64,000 nt of DNA from the NCBI GenBank assembly GCA_010093685.1, contig MU006238.1, positions 190,129 to 254,128 on the forward strand. Reading direction: 5' to 3'. The position numbers and the translations under genes were made by a program. This DNA comes from Ophiobolus disseminans. Lineage: Eukaryota; Ascomycota; Dothideomycetes; Pleosporales; Phaeosphaeriaceae. Under the pieces are notes generated by a model. The model saw only the letters and a program-made list of their open reading frames with translations, searched no databases and was not told where the DNA came from. The first letter of the stretch is position 1. The number at the start of each line of letters is the position of its first letter. Below are positions 52,291 through 62,587 of the stretch, piece after piece.

Positions 52291-53494
52291 GCGAGGGACG
52301 GGTTATGAGAGGAGCGACAGGCTGTCGTTGCACAATAGGACATCCTGAGGCGGGGCTGTGCGCCAAGGGCCCTGTCCCACAGCTCTCAGAACGCCGAGGT
52401 CCCGACCTCACACCTGGGACCTCTGGGACGCCCCCACGTCCCATCCATCCCAACGCGTACCAGACGTCCCATATGTCCTGGGACGACCGGGACGACCTGG
52501 GACCTCTGGGACACGTATAGTATATAGCGAACTACGATGGGCTCTTACAGCACATCGTGTTCAACTCAATACAGCGATCTTGATATAGCCTTCCCAGCAA
52601 CCCTGATCATTGTAGTGAATCTCCTGTGACAGTCCTCTCTGTTCTCCCGGTCAGAACTGCCACACTCCCCTGCTTGTCCATCTGCGAAACTCAACCCCCA
52701 GTGCCTTAGAACACCGGAGATATCCTCTCCACTTCCGAGCACCTTCACACAACGTTATTGCATCCCACTAAACAACAGTAAGGTAGCAGGCTTAAAAGCT
52801 TTGCCTTGTTTTTAAATTACACAAATGTTAGCCTCTACATAGAGTGCTTTTTGAGATTCAGTTACTGCAGGTCTATACGGTAGGCTCTTACCGTACCGCA
52901 AGTTGTGACACTACGACTTGATCTTTACAGGGTAATAAGAGCTGTACTAAAACCGTGTAATTGACTTCCAGCTTACCTTAAGTGTGCTTACAGGCTGACA
53001 GCGGAACACTATGCTAAATTCGCTTAGTAGGGCCAAGCAATCCCTGTCTGTCCTGTGGCGCAAACTCAGTTGCAACTGCACGGGAGGGGAAGCCGATTTC
53101 GCTAAGGACTGTACCTTTCTCAATGCAAGTTCTGGTATTAGTTCATTCAATACCACATGGAGACCGCCAAACGAACACACCTTGTATCGTCGAACATATG
53201 ATACCGCTGTAGGCATGCAGTGTACCGATTTTCAAACCTGTTGGTTCTTATCGAGCAGTTGCAGAGTTTGTTTCCCCACATGTATGCGTCGTCGCGCCGA
53301 CTACATCGCTATCTTCGGCACTGGGGTCAATGTGGATCCTTTAAATGCTACTGATGCAGGCTTACCCTTGCGAGGCCGTGCAAGCAGCGCTATATAACGT
53401 GATGTGATGTTGTATGTCTCTCCAATAAGTCATCCTTTTCGTCATCTGTTGTGATCTGTTGTGATTTGCCATTGTAACTCTACAAATTTAGCAT
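52291..53494. other. Repeat-like intergenic, GGGAC-rich then AT-rich
   Basis: At 52370-52515 TGGGAC/GTCCC motifs recur many times, followed by a TATAGTATATAG element and TCAACTCAATACAG, a layout reminiscent of a retrotransposon LTR; no ends or duplication were found. 52750-52960 is AT-rich. The transposon terminus at 53050-53111 is listed separately. No gene supported. Confidence 0.45.
53050..53111 (-). repeat. Transposon terminus-like repeat, second copy
   Basis: Read on the minus strand after TA (53113-53112): CAGTCCTTAGCGAAATCGG, CTTCCCCTC, then a diverged stretch ending AGTTTGCGCC. It matches 43937-43998 over about 60 bp. The internal hairpin is less perfect than in that copy. Confidence 0.6.
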
Positions 53495-53495
53495 A

Positions 53496-54718
53496 ATGCC
53501 CTCGAAGATCGTCAAAGTTGCAGCGGTACAAGCAGCACCAGTAGCTTTCAATCTAGAAAAAAACATCCAGAAGCTGTCCAAGCTCACGGCTGACGCTGCA
53601 GCATCTGGAGCCGATCTCATCGTCATTCCGTACGTCCCCTGTTAGACCTGATACGGTCTTAAGCTCATCCGTCATAGGGAAGCCTTCCTCTCTGCATACC
53701 CTTGGAGATATGCATTCGACACCACAATCGGCGCCCGAGAGCCCAGAGGTCGCAAGTGGTACGCAAAGTACTACGATGGCGCAATCAGCCTCTCCTCACC
53801 CGAGTTCTATGCACTGCGAGCCGTTGCTGAAACAAACAACGTCCTGCTTTCCGTCCGTATCGTTGAAAAGGATGAAGTCGGAGGCGCGACATTGTACTGC
53901 ACCAGTGTCTTGATTGCTAGAGACGGAACCTTACTGTCCAGCCACCGAAAAGTAAGCCCACATACCTCCGAGTCCACGCTATCCGGCTAACTAGTATACG
54001 CAGCTCATCCCTACCGCAGCCGAACGACTGATATGGGGCCGTGGCGCAGGCGACGGACTTAAGGTCGTAGACACCGAGCTCGGGGAGATCGGGGGCCTGA
54101 TATGCTGGGAGAACTACATGCCGGCTGCACGGCTGGCACTGTACCAGCAAGACATTGAGTCCGTTTCTGACATGCAGTTGACGTGGATTTTATTGGCTGA
54201 CAGCTTGCTGTAGGATTTACGTCGCCCCTCATGCTGATGACCTGCCTAGCTGGGTCGCGTCCATGCAGCATATCGCAAAAGAGGGACGGTGCTTTGTGGT
54301 TTCGGTGAACCAGTTCTGCCGGGTATCCGACTTTCCTGAGGATTATCCACCGTTTGCTCCGGAGAGTCTGGATCGCCAGCCAGATGGCACTCCATGGAGT
54401 TCAGAGGCCATTCTTAACCACGGCTAGACATGCGTGGTAGGTCCTTTGGGCACGTTTCTTGCAGAGCCGGTTTGGGACAAAGAGGCTATCGTGTATGCCG
54501 AGTTGGACATGGGTGAGCTAGTCGAGTCTAGGGTGGGTGATCCTTCCGTGACTTTGTGCTACTCTCTGACCGAAACAGATGGATTTCGACGTGGTTGGGT
54601 CGTATGCTAGACCGGACATATTGTAGGTGGGTCGTCTGCTCGTGCGACACCTTGGCTAACCTCGGACAGCGAATTGAAGGTCAACGTGAAGCCAGCGACA
54701 AGCGTGAAGTTCGCTTGA
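53496..54718 (+). pseudogene. Nitrilase-family gene with one in-frame stop
   Basis: Six exons with closed phases: 53496-53629, 53678-53951, 54004-54158, 54214-54532, 54579-54622, 54670-54718 (325 codons). The catalytic triad is intact: Glu in PEAFLSAYPW, Lys in SHRKLIPTAAER, Cys in GLICWENYMP. IYVAPHADDLPSW, GRCFVVSVNQ and the C-terminal VVGPLGTFLAEP are also typical of fungal nitrilase or cyanide-hydratase relatives. A TAG at 54425-54427 lies in the LNHG-x-TCVVGP loop, after the catalytic residues; truncation would remove about the last quarter. All other splice sites and the frame are preserved, so loss is recent, or the stop is a sequence error. Substrate not decidable. Confidence 0.85.
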
Positions 54719-55449
54719 CAAATGTTAAGAATGTAACAGCAAACTCGCATCCCATACTAAGCCCGTCTTTTAGAGCGATTCCACGTGAAAGGCACCAAGC
54801 TCAATATCGTGATTAAGGGGTTATGTCGAGCTCTGCAAAGGTTGATGTAGCGGGCACAGCGCAGAAGTGACGATCTGAGGCGTCGACGTACCCCGATCCG
54901 TATTGTAGGTAAGCAGTTCTGTGAAGACCGTAACGATCGAATGATAACTGCAAATTTACTGTAATAGCACAGCGGCGTAGTGCACGGAAGGCTGGTGTTT
55001 TCCACCGAGTGCGGAACCGCCACGAACACCGTGGAGATTTCGGCAGGTGACAAGCGAAGGAACGCGCCGAGCGGCATCTCCATCGGCATCCTTTACTCAC
55101 CCACTGTTCTGCACCTCGAATGCTAGTCGCGTCTGCAATACCACCTGGGCATGCGCCTGCAATGCCCGAAAACTGGATAATGCTGATAGCGATGCCAGCA
55201 GAGTGGTAGCACGCCTCCTCAAGCCGGGCGATAAGCACAGATGGGCTCCGCGGGTGCTGTTTCGACACGATATCATGCACGGAGCTGCCTGGGACTGAAT
55301 GCTCACGCGGAGACTATTGAATATATTGGTGATTTGATATGTAGCCATTGATTCCTGGAAGATCTAACTCCATTGAAACTCCAAGGTATCTCCATTCCTC
55401 TCTGGAAATTCACAGCGTCCTCATTTCTGGGCACTTCCTTATAGTCAGC
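54719..55449. other. Intergenic, nothing supported
   Basis: No gene is visible. It is the promoter side of the sulfhydrylase gene. Confidence 0.45.
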
Positions 55450-57104
55450 ATGGTATCAGGACATTTAGGTAGCGTCACCAAGACGCCCGAGTTTGAAACA
55501 CTCGCGCTTCATGGTGCCCAGGAGCCCGACCCAATCAACGGCTCGCGAGCGCTTCCTCTCTACCAAACAGCAGCCTACAACTTCGACGATGCCGCCGATG
55601 GTGCGTCAAAGTTTGCTTGGTCCAAGGAGGGCTACGTCTACACCCGCATGGGTAATCCTACGACATCCGTTTTCGAGCAGCGCATGGCAATGCTAGAGGG
55701 AGGTGTCGGTGCGGTGGCAGCAGCATCCGGTCACGCGGCACAGTTCATGGCGATTACGACAATTTGCGAGCCCGGCAATAACTTCGTGTCTACCAGTATG
55801 TTACATCGTCCATGAACAGCATGCGAGGCACACTCTGATATCTCACACCAACGTATAGTGAACCTGTACGGTGGCACCTTCAATCAGTTTCGAGTGTACT
55901 TCAAGAAGTTCAACATCTTGTGCAAGTTCGTCCCAGGCCATAACCCACAGGATATCAAAGCAGCAATTGATGACAAGACGAGAGCTGTTTATATCGAGAC
56001 GATTGGTAACCCACAATTCAATGTACCAGACATTGCAGCCATCAGCGAAGTTTGTCATGAGGCTGGTATTCCTCTGATCGTCGACAATACTTTCGGCATG
56101 GGTGGCTACTTGGCCAAACCCATCAAGCTCGGTGCCGACATAGTCACACACTCTTGCACAAAGTGGATTGGTGGGCATGGAACCTCAATGGGTGGCATTG
56201 TCATCGATGGCGGACATTTCGACTGGTCTGCTAACGGCAAGTTTCCTGGCATGTAAGCTTTACGTTCTCCATTGCACAAACATGTATTGACGCAAGACAC
56301 CAGGACCGAACCAGCTGATGGCTACCACGGCATGCGTTTCTGGGATACGTATGGACTCAAGGCGCTTTCAGCAAAGGTGCGCATGGACGCAATGCGCGAC
56401 TTGGGCCCATGCATAAGCCCATTCAATGCCTGGTTATTCATTCAAGGTCTGGAAACGCTTGCACTGCGCGCTGATCGACATGTACACAACACTTTAGCTC
56501 TCGCAAGATGGCTAGAGAAACACCCGTGCGTCAACTGGGTCAATTACCCTGGGCTTGAATCACACCCTGACTACGAGATGGCACAAAAGGTTCTGCCCAA
56601 AGGCCAGGGTGGCGTATTGACATTCGTAAGCCGAATGACGTACCATCACCCACCTCACCGTTAACATATCCACAGGGAGTAGCAGGAAACATCAAGGAAG
56701 TCGCCGCAGTGGTCGACAATCTAAAACTATGCTCCCACCTTGCAAACGTAGGGGACGCAAAGACACTCATCATCCACCCATGGCGAACAACACATCAACA
56801 GATACCAGACGAGGAGAAGATCAAGGGCGGCGTGACGCCAGATCTGATCCGTGTCTCTCTTGGACTTGAACACATTTCAGATGTTATCCACGATTTTGAG
56901 CAAGCGTTCGAGGGTGCTGGTCTGAAGCCGGCCAAGGGCTGGACGCCGACGTGGAGGAATGGGCTGTCGACTGAAGCAAGCGATGGTACTTTGTATGCTC
57001 CCCAGCCAGGAAAGCCGAATGGGGCAGCGGAGGCTTCTCAACCAACTAAATCCATCGGGACCGCCGAGGAAGCTGCCACAAGAGAGCTGGCAGTGAGAGT
57101 GTGA
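55450..57104 (+). CDS. O-acetylhomoserine sulfhydrylase (PLP enzyme)
   Basis: The model is join(55450..55795, 55859..56252, 56304..56625, 56676..57104), 496 residues; three introns of 63, 51 and 50 nt close in phase. Typical Cys/Met-metabolism PLP enzyme features: LPLYQTAAYNFDD, YTRMGNPTTSVFEQRMA, NLYGGTFNQF, ETIGNPQFNVPDI, LIVDNTFGMGGYL and the PLP-lysine motif HSCTKWIGGHGTSMGGIV, then LIRVSLGLEHISD. It makes homocysteine from O-acetylhomoserine and sulfide in the cytosol (yeast Met17, Aspergillus CysD). After the usual end there is an extra low-complexity tail of about 45 residues (PQPGKPNGAAEASQPTKS) that I would not expect in the yeast enzyme. Confidence 0.93.
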
Positions 57105-57259
57105 GCCGGTACATCGCGATGCGGAAGAGAAAACGCTTCATGTAAGCAAAGCATATAAGCTGCAGGATTAACGATGACAACTAATGGCAAAATTGTTGTA
57201 TCTTCTGCATGATTACTCGCGATCGGATTCCTTCCATGTCTGAACATTTTCTTCGCCTT

Positions 57260-57985
57260 CTAGACAACACCTTTCATCTTCTCCAATAATTCGTCCATGC
57301 TCTTCGCATATAGATCAAACTCCCCAAAGACCTCCGTGACAGGGTCATGCTCCTCAAAATACAGATAAGCAGTCTTAAATCCCGCCTTCCTCGCCGCAAT
57401 GAGGTCCCACGCATGCGCCGCAACAAACCATCTCGCGCCGTCACCCTCCTTACCCACACCCCGCTTCGTGAGATGTTGGTTCGCATTCTCGTATACCTTC
57501 ACATCGGGCTTTGCAATCTTCAACGTATCGCAACTCAACAAGTGCTCAGCATCCAACTCAATACCCGCTGAATGATAGTAATTCAACGAAACTTCCGTTC
57601 CCCCGTTGGTAACGGCATACACATCCCACCCCGCCTCTCGCAACCCATCGAAACAATTCTTCAATCCCTCTCGCGGCCCCATGCTCTTGAATGCCTTCAT
57701 TACTTCCGCAATGTCCTCGTCGGTGACGGCGTCGGCTGGTAAGTCCACGACCAAGCAGGCGCGCCGGAATGTCAGCTTGAGGATTTCGGCAATCGGCTTG
57801 TACGCGCCGGCCAAGCTGACGTATGTGAAGTCGCGCTGCGCGGCGTAGAACCAGGAGAAGAAGAGTGTCTTCGGGTCGATGGATGCGGTGGAGAGCTTTG
57901 GCCCGAGGCGTTGTTGGATGGTGGTGATGGGTGCGGCGAAATCGAAGCAGGTGCCGATTACGTCGAAGGATGCGGATTTGGCCAT
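57260..57985 (-). CDS. HAD-superfamily, haloacid dehalogenase type II-like
   Basis: A 241-residue intronless ORF. Motif I is SFDVIGTCFDF with the nucleophile Asp8; motif II is the Thr of AVTNGG; motif III the Lys of IAKPD; motif IV is AAHAWDLIAARKAG. The order and spacing match small cap-domain HAD hydrolases of the L-2-haloacid dehalogenase type. In fungi such proteins usually act on unknown phosphorylated or halogenated small molecules. Length is normal for the family and the start (MAKSASFDVIGT) leaves no room for a targeting peptide, so a cytosolic enzyme is likely. Confidence 0.88.
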   Translation of the reverse strand: MAKSASFDVIGTCFDFAAPITTIQQRLGPKLSTASIDPKTLFFSWFYAAQRDFTYVSLAGAYKPIAEILKLTFRRACLVVDLPADAVTDEDIAEVMKAFKSMGPREGLKNCFDGLREAGWDVYAVTNGGTEVSLNYYHSAGIELDAEHLLSCDTLKIAKPDVKVYENANQHLTKRGVGKEGDGARWFVAAHAWDLIAARKAGFKTAYLYFEEHDPVTEVFGEFDLYAKSMDELLEKMKGVV

Positions 57986-58413
57986 GAGGGAAGATTTCTC
58001 GGGCGTTTGAGAGTAGTGTGATGAGATGGTGTGTTCAGTTCAATGCAGTGCAGTGCAGTGCAGTATGACCTCGGGAATTGCGATGGTGTGGTGTCCGTCA
58101 TCGGAAGTCTAGACCGTGGGCTGGACTACACCTGCTGATGACGTAACCCATCTTACTCATGGTATGTTTTTGTCGTGTAAACCATCGCGATGTTCTGTGC
58201 AGCTTGTATCAACAATATCAAAGTTAAGCAAAACAAAAGTTGTTAGAGGTGTCGCGCTAGAGCCCACGTGCTCAAAGCATGAGCCTCGGAAGGATCCAAA
58301 AACTGACGCCAACCGCATTGACCCTAGCTTCTATCTTTCCCAAAATCTGACGTGCGGCGCAGTGTCAATTCCTCCCTGACCTCCCATCTCTGCATCTACG
58401 TCTTCTATCAACG
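57986..58413. other. Divergent intergenic region, TGCAG repeat
   Basis: This is the shared upstream region of the HAD and paraoxonase-like genes. A TGCAG unit repeats four times at 58044-58063. Nothing else noted. Confidence 0.6.
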
Positions 58414-59942
58414 ATGCCGAGTGCCGCGACGTCAGTGTACTACGCGCTCGTCGTAGCGTGGGGCGCGTCCTTTTACCAGTTCTACCTCCGGGATGTGTTC
58501 CAGACTACATTGGGCGTTGGTCGCGTGATCCAGCCCATTGAGGACTTTCCGTTCGAGTGCCGCCGCGTGGAGCATCCGAGGCTTGAGGCGTGTGAGGATT
58601 TGTGGCTGGATAATGAGGCGAGGGTTTTGTATGCGGCTTGTGCGGGGACGGATCCGGGGAGGTTGCATTGGAATCAGGCGTAAGTTCGATAAAGACAAGT
58701 TTGGAGTTTAATATAAGCCGATAGGCCTTGAAGACTTTGTAACCTTGCGCGTATCAAGAACTAATAAATCATAGAATCAAGAAGTTCAATGCTTCTGGTC
58801 GACGTCCCGGCGGTTCAGAACTCATCGCCCTCAACATCGACGACGCTGGCGTGGACGGATTATTCCATCTTCGTGGCATCAAACCCCTGGGCTACACTGG
58901 CGCAAACGGAGATACATCACTTGACCTTCTCGGTTTTGATGCCGAGATCCTGGATGGCGAAACTATCAACTTCTACTTCGTTAACCAGCGGCCTCCCATT
59001 GGCCCGTTCAACAACTATATCGACGGCTCCGTGGTCGGGACCAACTCGACAATCGACGTTTTCGAGATGAAAAGAGGAGAAGAGGTCATGCGCCATATGC
59101 GAACGATTTTGTCACCTGAGGTGTACACTCCAAATCGCGTTGCCATCCTAGGCGGCGGCGCGTTTCTAGTGACGAACGATCATTCTGTCAAGACTGGCTG
59201 GGTGCGTATCTTGAAATTGATGTACCCCTTCAAACCCCTCTAATATGGATCAACAGCGACGTGAACTTGACCCCTTCATCGGCGGCGGCAATGTAGTGTA
59301 CTGCAAGTCCAACAGCGAGTGCCACACTGCTGTTGCGGGCGACGAACCAGACGAAGAGCTTCCCTTCAACCCTGCCAAAATCCAGCCATTGTACAAGCAG
59401 TATCTCGACAAAGCGCTCAGCCTCCTCCCGAAAACCAAGTTAAAGTTCCCCAACGGTCTAACTCGAGGTTTCGATGGCCTGTACTACGTGCCTAGCAGCG
59501 TAGACGGTCAAATCCGCGTCTACGCACTTACTACAGACAACACGCTGCGACTAATCGACGCCATACGCACTGGCATACCGCTCGATAACATCTCGCCCGA
59601 CGCAAGAGGCGACCTATATGTCGCCGCTTTCCCAAATATGCCACGCGCACTCAAAGCCCTGGCCGACCCGCTGAACCTTGACTCACCGTCTACAGTTCTG
59701 CGCATTCGAAAGACGGTGGATGCGGGCGCGGATGGAATCAGGAGCGTGGATTATCGTGTCGAGAAGGTGATTGAAGATAAGGAGGGAAAGATTATTAGTG
59801 GCGCGACGACTGTGCGACATGATGCTAAGACGGGGAGGCTCTTCATTGGAGGTATGTGTATATGTTTGCTGGTGCTGTGGAACTTCACTAACAACGTGTA
59901 GCTGCCATGAGTCCGTTCTTGGTGGTGTGTGAACCAAAATAA
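58414..59942 (+). CDS. Paraoxonase/SMP-30-like beta-propeller protein
   Basis: The model is join(58414..58679, 58775..59201, 59257..59851, 59902..59942), 442 residues; introns of 95, 55 and 50 nt close in phase. The N-terminus has a hydrophobic segment (SVYYALVVAWGASFYQFYL), a signal peptide or anchor. The rest matches the serum paraoxonase/arylesterase-like six-bladed propeller family: CEDLWLDNEARVLYAAC, LLGFDAEI...FYFVNQRPP, GGGAFLVTNDHS, KFPNGLTRGFDGLYYVPSSV and LDNISPDARGDLYVA. Such enzymes bind calcium and hydrolyse lactones or esters; the substrate is open. The last exon is only 41 nt. Confidence 0.85.
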
Positions 59943-60275
59943 GACCGACTCCCAGTGTGCAAAGTCTCACACGCCCTCAACTTCACTAGGAGAGATGATC
60001 AAACTCTAGAACTAGGCTTTGGTGGATGTGGAGCGGAGCGAAGGTAGAGCTATTCTCATAATAGTAGACACATATTTTTTTCGGAATCGTGATCGCGGTA
60101 TACTCGTATTACCCAGCTCATCTTCATCATGCTCAAATCCCCCAATAATGACCAAGCTGAAGCCCATGAAGTCCCCCGCGGCAGTGTTAGCAGTTCCGTC
60201 AGCTTCCCTACGCCGTTCAACCCTCATTACCACCTTTACACATGCTTTGTCATTCGCTCACATATCCTCTCCGAG
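59943..60275. other. Convergent intergenic region
   Basis: 3' regions of the paraoxonase-like gene and of the reverse-strand Cys-rich membrane protein. No other feature. Confidence 0.5.
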
Positions 60276-60994
60276 CTACGCATTACGCAACTCCAGTAAC
60301 TCAGGTGTGGTATCACCATGGGAAGGCCCAGCACTTTTTCCCTTTCCCTTTCCCTTCGCCCGTTTATGTCGCCAAATCAACACGGAGATGACAACCACCG
60401 CAACTAGGCCTAGCGCAACGCCTGGCCCGCCTTTGCGCCAGCACCAAGCCCCGCTGACGGTGGAGGGTCTGTGCTCGTAGATGAAGTGGACGCAGTCGCG
60501 GATGTGGACGATAGCAATTTAGAGTTGGCTGTCGTGGAGGAGGCTATCGATGATGACGGCGTCACACCGACCGTGGCAGCTAATTTGAACTTCGGCACTG
60601 ATTCGTCGCGACAACAAGTAGCAGTCTCATTTGCGTAGCAGCACCACGTATCGTTTGGACACCTCTGTACAGGCTTCATGGCCGCGCGATCCTGCCGTGC
60701 TTGCATCAGCTCGCGATGTAACTAATCTTAGTTACTCAGATAGTCTTTCATACCTTACTATCTACGCACACGTTGTAAAGGCAAAATGGACTAGCCCAAC
60801 TCGGATCATTGCAGCTTGTTACCCGATCCAGCGCTATATGTTCCCAGGCAGAGACCGTTCGGTTGGCAGACGTCGTTCTCCATAGTATTGGTCTTATTCG
60901 AGGCGCAGCAGGTCGAGAACGTGCCTTGGATAAGGTTGCATGGCTGGTATGCACGATCGATGATAACAGTGTTATTGACATCGTAGCAAGGCAT
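60276..60994 (-). pseudogene. Cys-rich single-pass membrane protein with frameshifts
   Basis: The start at 60994 (MPCYDVNNTVIID) leads through YQPCN, FSTCC, NDVCQPNGLCLGTY. The expected next block, VTSCNDPSWASPFCLYNVC, is in another frame (one shift near 60830). After a GTATGA intron the text RCPNDTWCCYANETATCC follows, then a Ser/Thr-rich stalk. The membrane helix (VALGLVAVVVISVLIW) and basic tail with KGKGKGK are again one nucleotide out of frame (near 60435). The intact form is a known layout among ascomycete surface proteins: Cys-rich ectodomain, Ser/Thr stalk, one TM helix, short tail. Two shifts suggest a pseudogene; mis-sequenced bases would be the alternative. No signal peptide is visible before MPCYD. 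Confidence 0.6.
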
Positions 60995-61722
60995 TTGGAT
61001 AGTGTTGGGCGAATTAAGTCGGCAACAAGAGGCAAGGCTGAGAGTTGGAAAGGACCCCGGGACGTTTGAGCAGGCAGGATGGTGAGGATATAAACCCATC
61101 CATGCACAGCGATTATCGGACCCTGGTCCTGTTGTGTTCTACTCCCATCTTTCCTCGAACGCCTTTGGGTACTGTAGCCAATGAGACAGGTCCGCGACTG
61201 GCATGACTTATTCGTGCAGGAAGGCTGAACACAACTACAGTCTTTACAGGCCTTTTAACTGGCAGAGCAAGCAGATGGCGCTCATTTGCAGAAAGATTGA
61301 TGTAATGGCGTACACCTACACTGAGAGCCAACCAACAGCCGGGCCATGCCGTCGATTCCAACCTGATCTGACCCCACAGCCATTCTACCGCAACCTATCT
61401 CTGTCCTACATGAACGTGCTTTTTCTTCGCGGTATCATGCCGATGTCACTCAGGTTACGAGTCACTTCTGGAGCTACACCGCCTAGAATTGGCTGATTGA
61501 TCATTGAGCACTACCTAGGTACCTCAAGATGTATACTAGCAGTCCATTCCATGCTCTTTATCTCGAGGTATCCGCTGAAGTACACTTGGTGTACACATCG
61601 CTTGTGCAAAATATCGGTCATGGACGACTGTGTGAACAGCCACGTGCATACTTTGCATAAAGACGTCGTAGACGGGGATAATCATATATTTGAACGGCAG
61701 GACACGATGAAGTAAGCCGAAA
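60995..61722. other. Intergenic, nothing supported
   Basis: Frames at 61203-61496 and 61497-61715 have no features. Ends at the solo LTR. Confidence 0.4.
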
Positions 61723-61884
61723 TGTTGGATGTAGGAGACAGGGCAAAAGTGAGAAGAAGGTTGTTGTATTGAGAGAGCTACATAGAGCGATTATATACAC
61801 AACATGATGAGTAAGCCAGTGACTAAGAGTCACGTGGAGATGCAGTCCACAGTGTACCATGTGAACTGAGGTGCCAGGCTGACA
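61723..61884 (-). mobile_element. Solo LTR, 162 bp, copy B
   Basis: The unit runs TGTTGG to GCTGACA and is flanked by an exact 5-bp duplication, CGAAA at 61718-61722 and 61885-61889. It is the same length as the copies at 6405 and 8837 and differs from the latter at about two positions. No internal retrotransposon sequence is adjacent. Confidence 0.92.
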
Positions 61885-62587
61885 CGAAAGCCGTAAGCTC
61901 TCGAGGAAACAACAAGAGCTTTTGGGAGTACCTGATAATGTAAGTACTAAGACCCCAGTACAAACCGCTTATTGTCATAATAACGAGATGCTACTTTAGC
62001 AGCATTTTATACCTATTAGAGATAACAAGTAGTAAGTACTTCTTCTTCTTTAAATCTCTTTACTAATATTTCTTAGTATATGTATCTGTCGTAGGCTTTT
62101 AAGCTAAGTACTACCTATTTAGGGATCATACACTGATTTTGTACCCCCACCTTTAGCAACCGTTTCTTTGCTTCGTAGCAACAGTCGAGATAAACGTCCG
62201 TGTCATATGTTCAATTTCCTCCAACGAAACACGACATGATTGCAGTCTTTGTTCGAACATTTGTAGCATAATCGACTCGTACGCTTACTCAGATTAGAGA
62301 TTAGTGATGCGGATGGCTCCAATCAACTTAGTAACCAGTCCAGATGACAGCTGCAACGTCCTTAGTCTCGTACGCAGACTAAATCCCTGTTGCACGGGCG
62401 GAGCTTATCCTTGACGGATTGTCATACTGTAGGGGAGTTTCAAAACTCTTTGTCGGGTGATGGAGGCTCAGCTGCTTTGGGGTCCAATGAGATCGCATCA
62501 GACTTCGTATTCGCAGGCCGCAACCCCTCACAACCTCGTTTTCGAAGCATTTAACAACTCACTATCTCACGCATCGCATTCGAAGCC
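61885..62587. other. AT-rich intergenic tract
   Basis: About 61975-62130 is strongly AT-rich with many TA steps (CTTTACTAATATTTCTTAG and similar). It could be a RIP-degraded repeat, but no homology is readable. No gene supported. Confidence 0.45.

Noticed and set aside
53011..53397. 128-codon Cys-containing plus ORF resembling a secreted protein
   Set aside because: It overlaps the transposon terminus at 53050-53111 and lacks a signal peptide.
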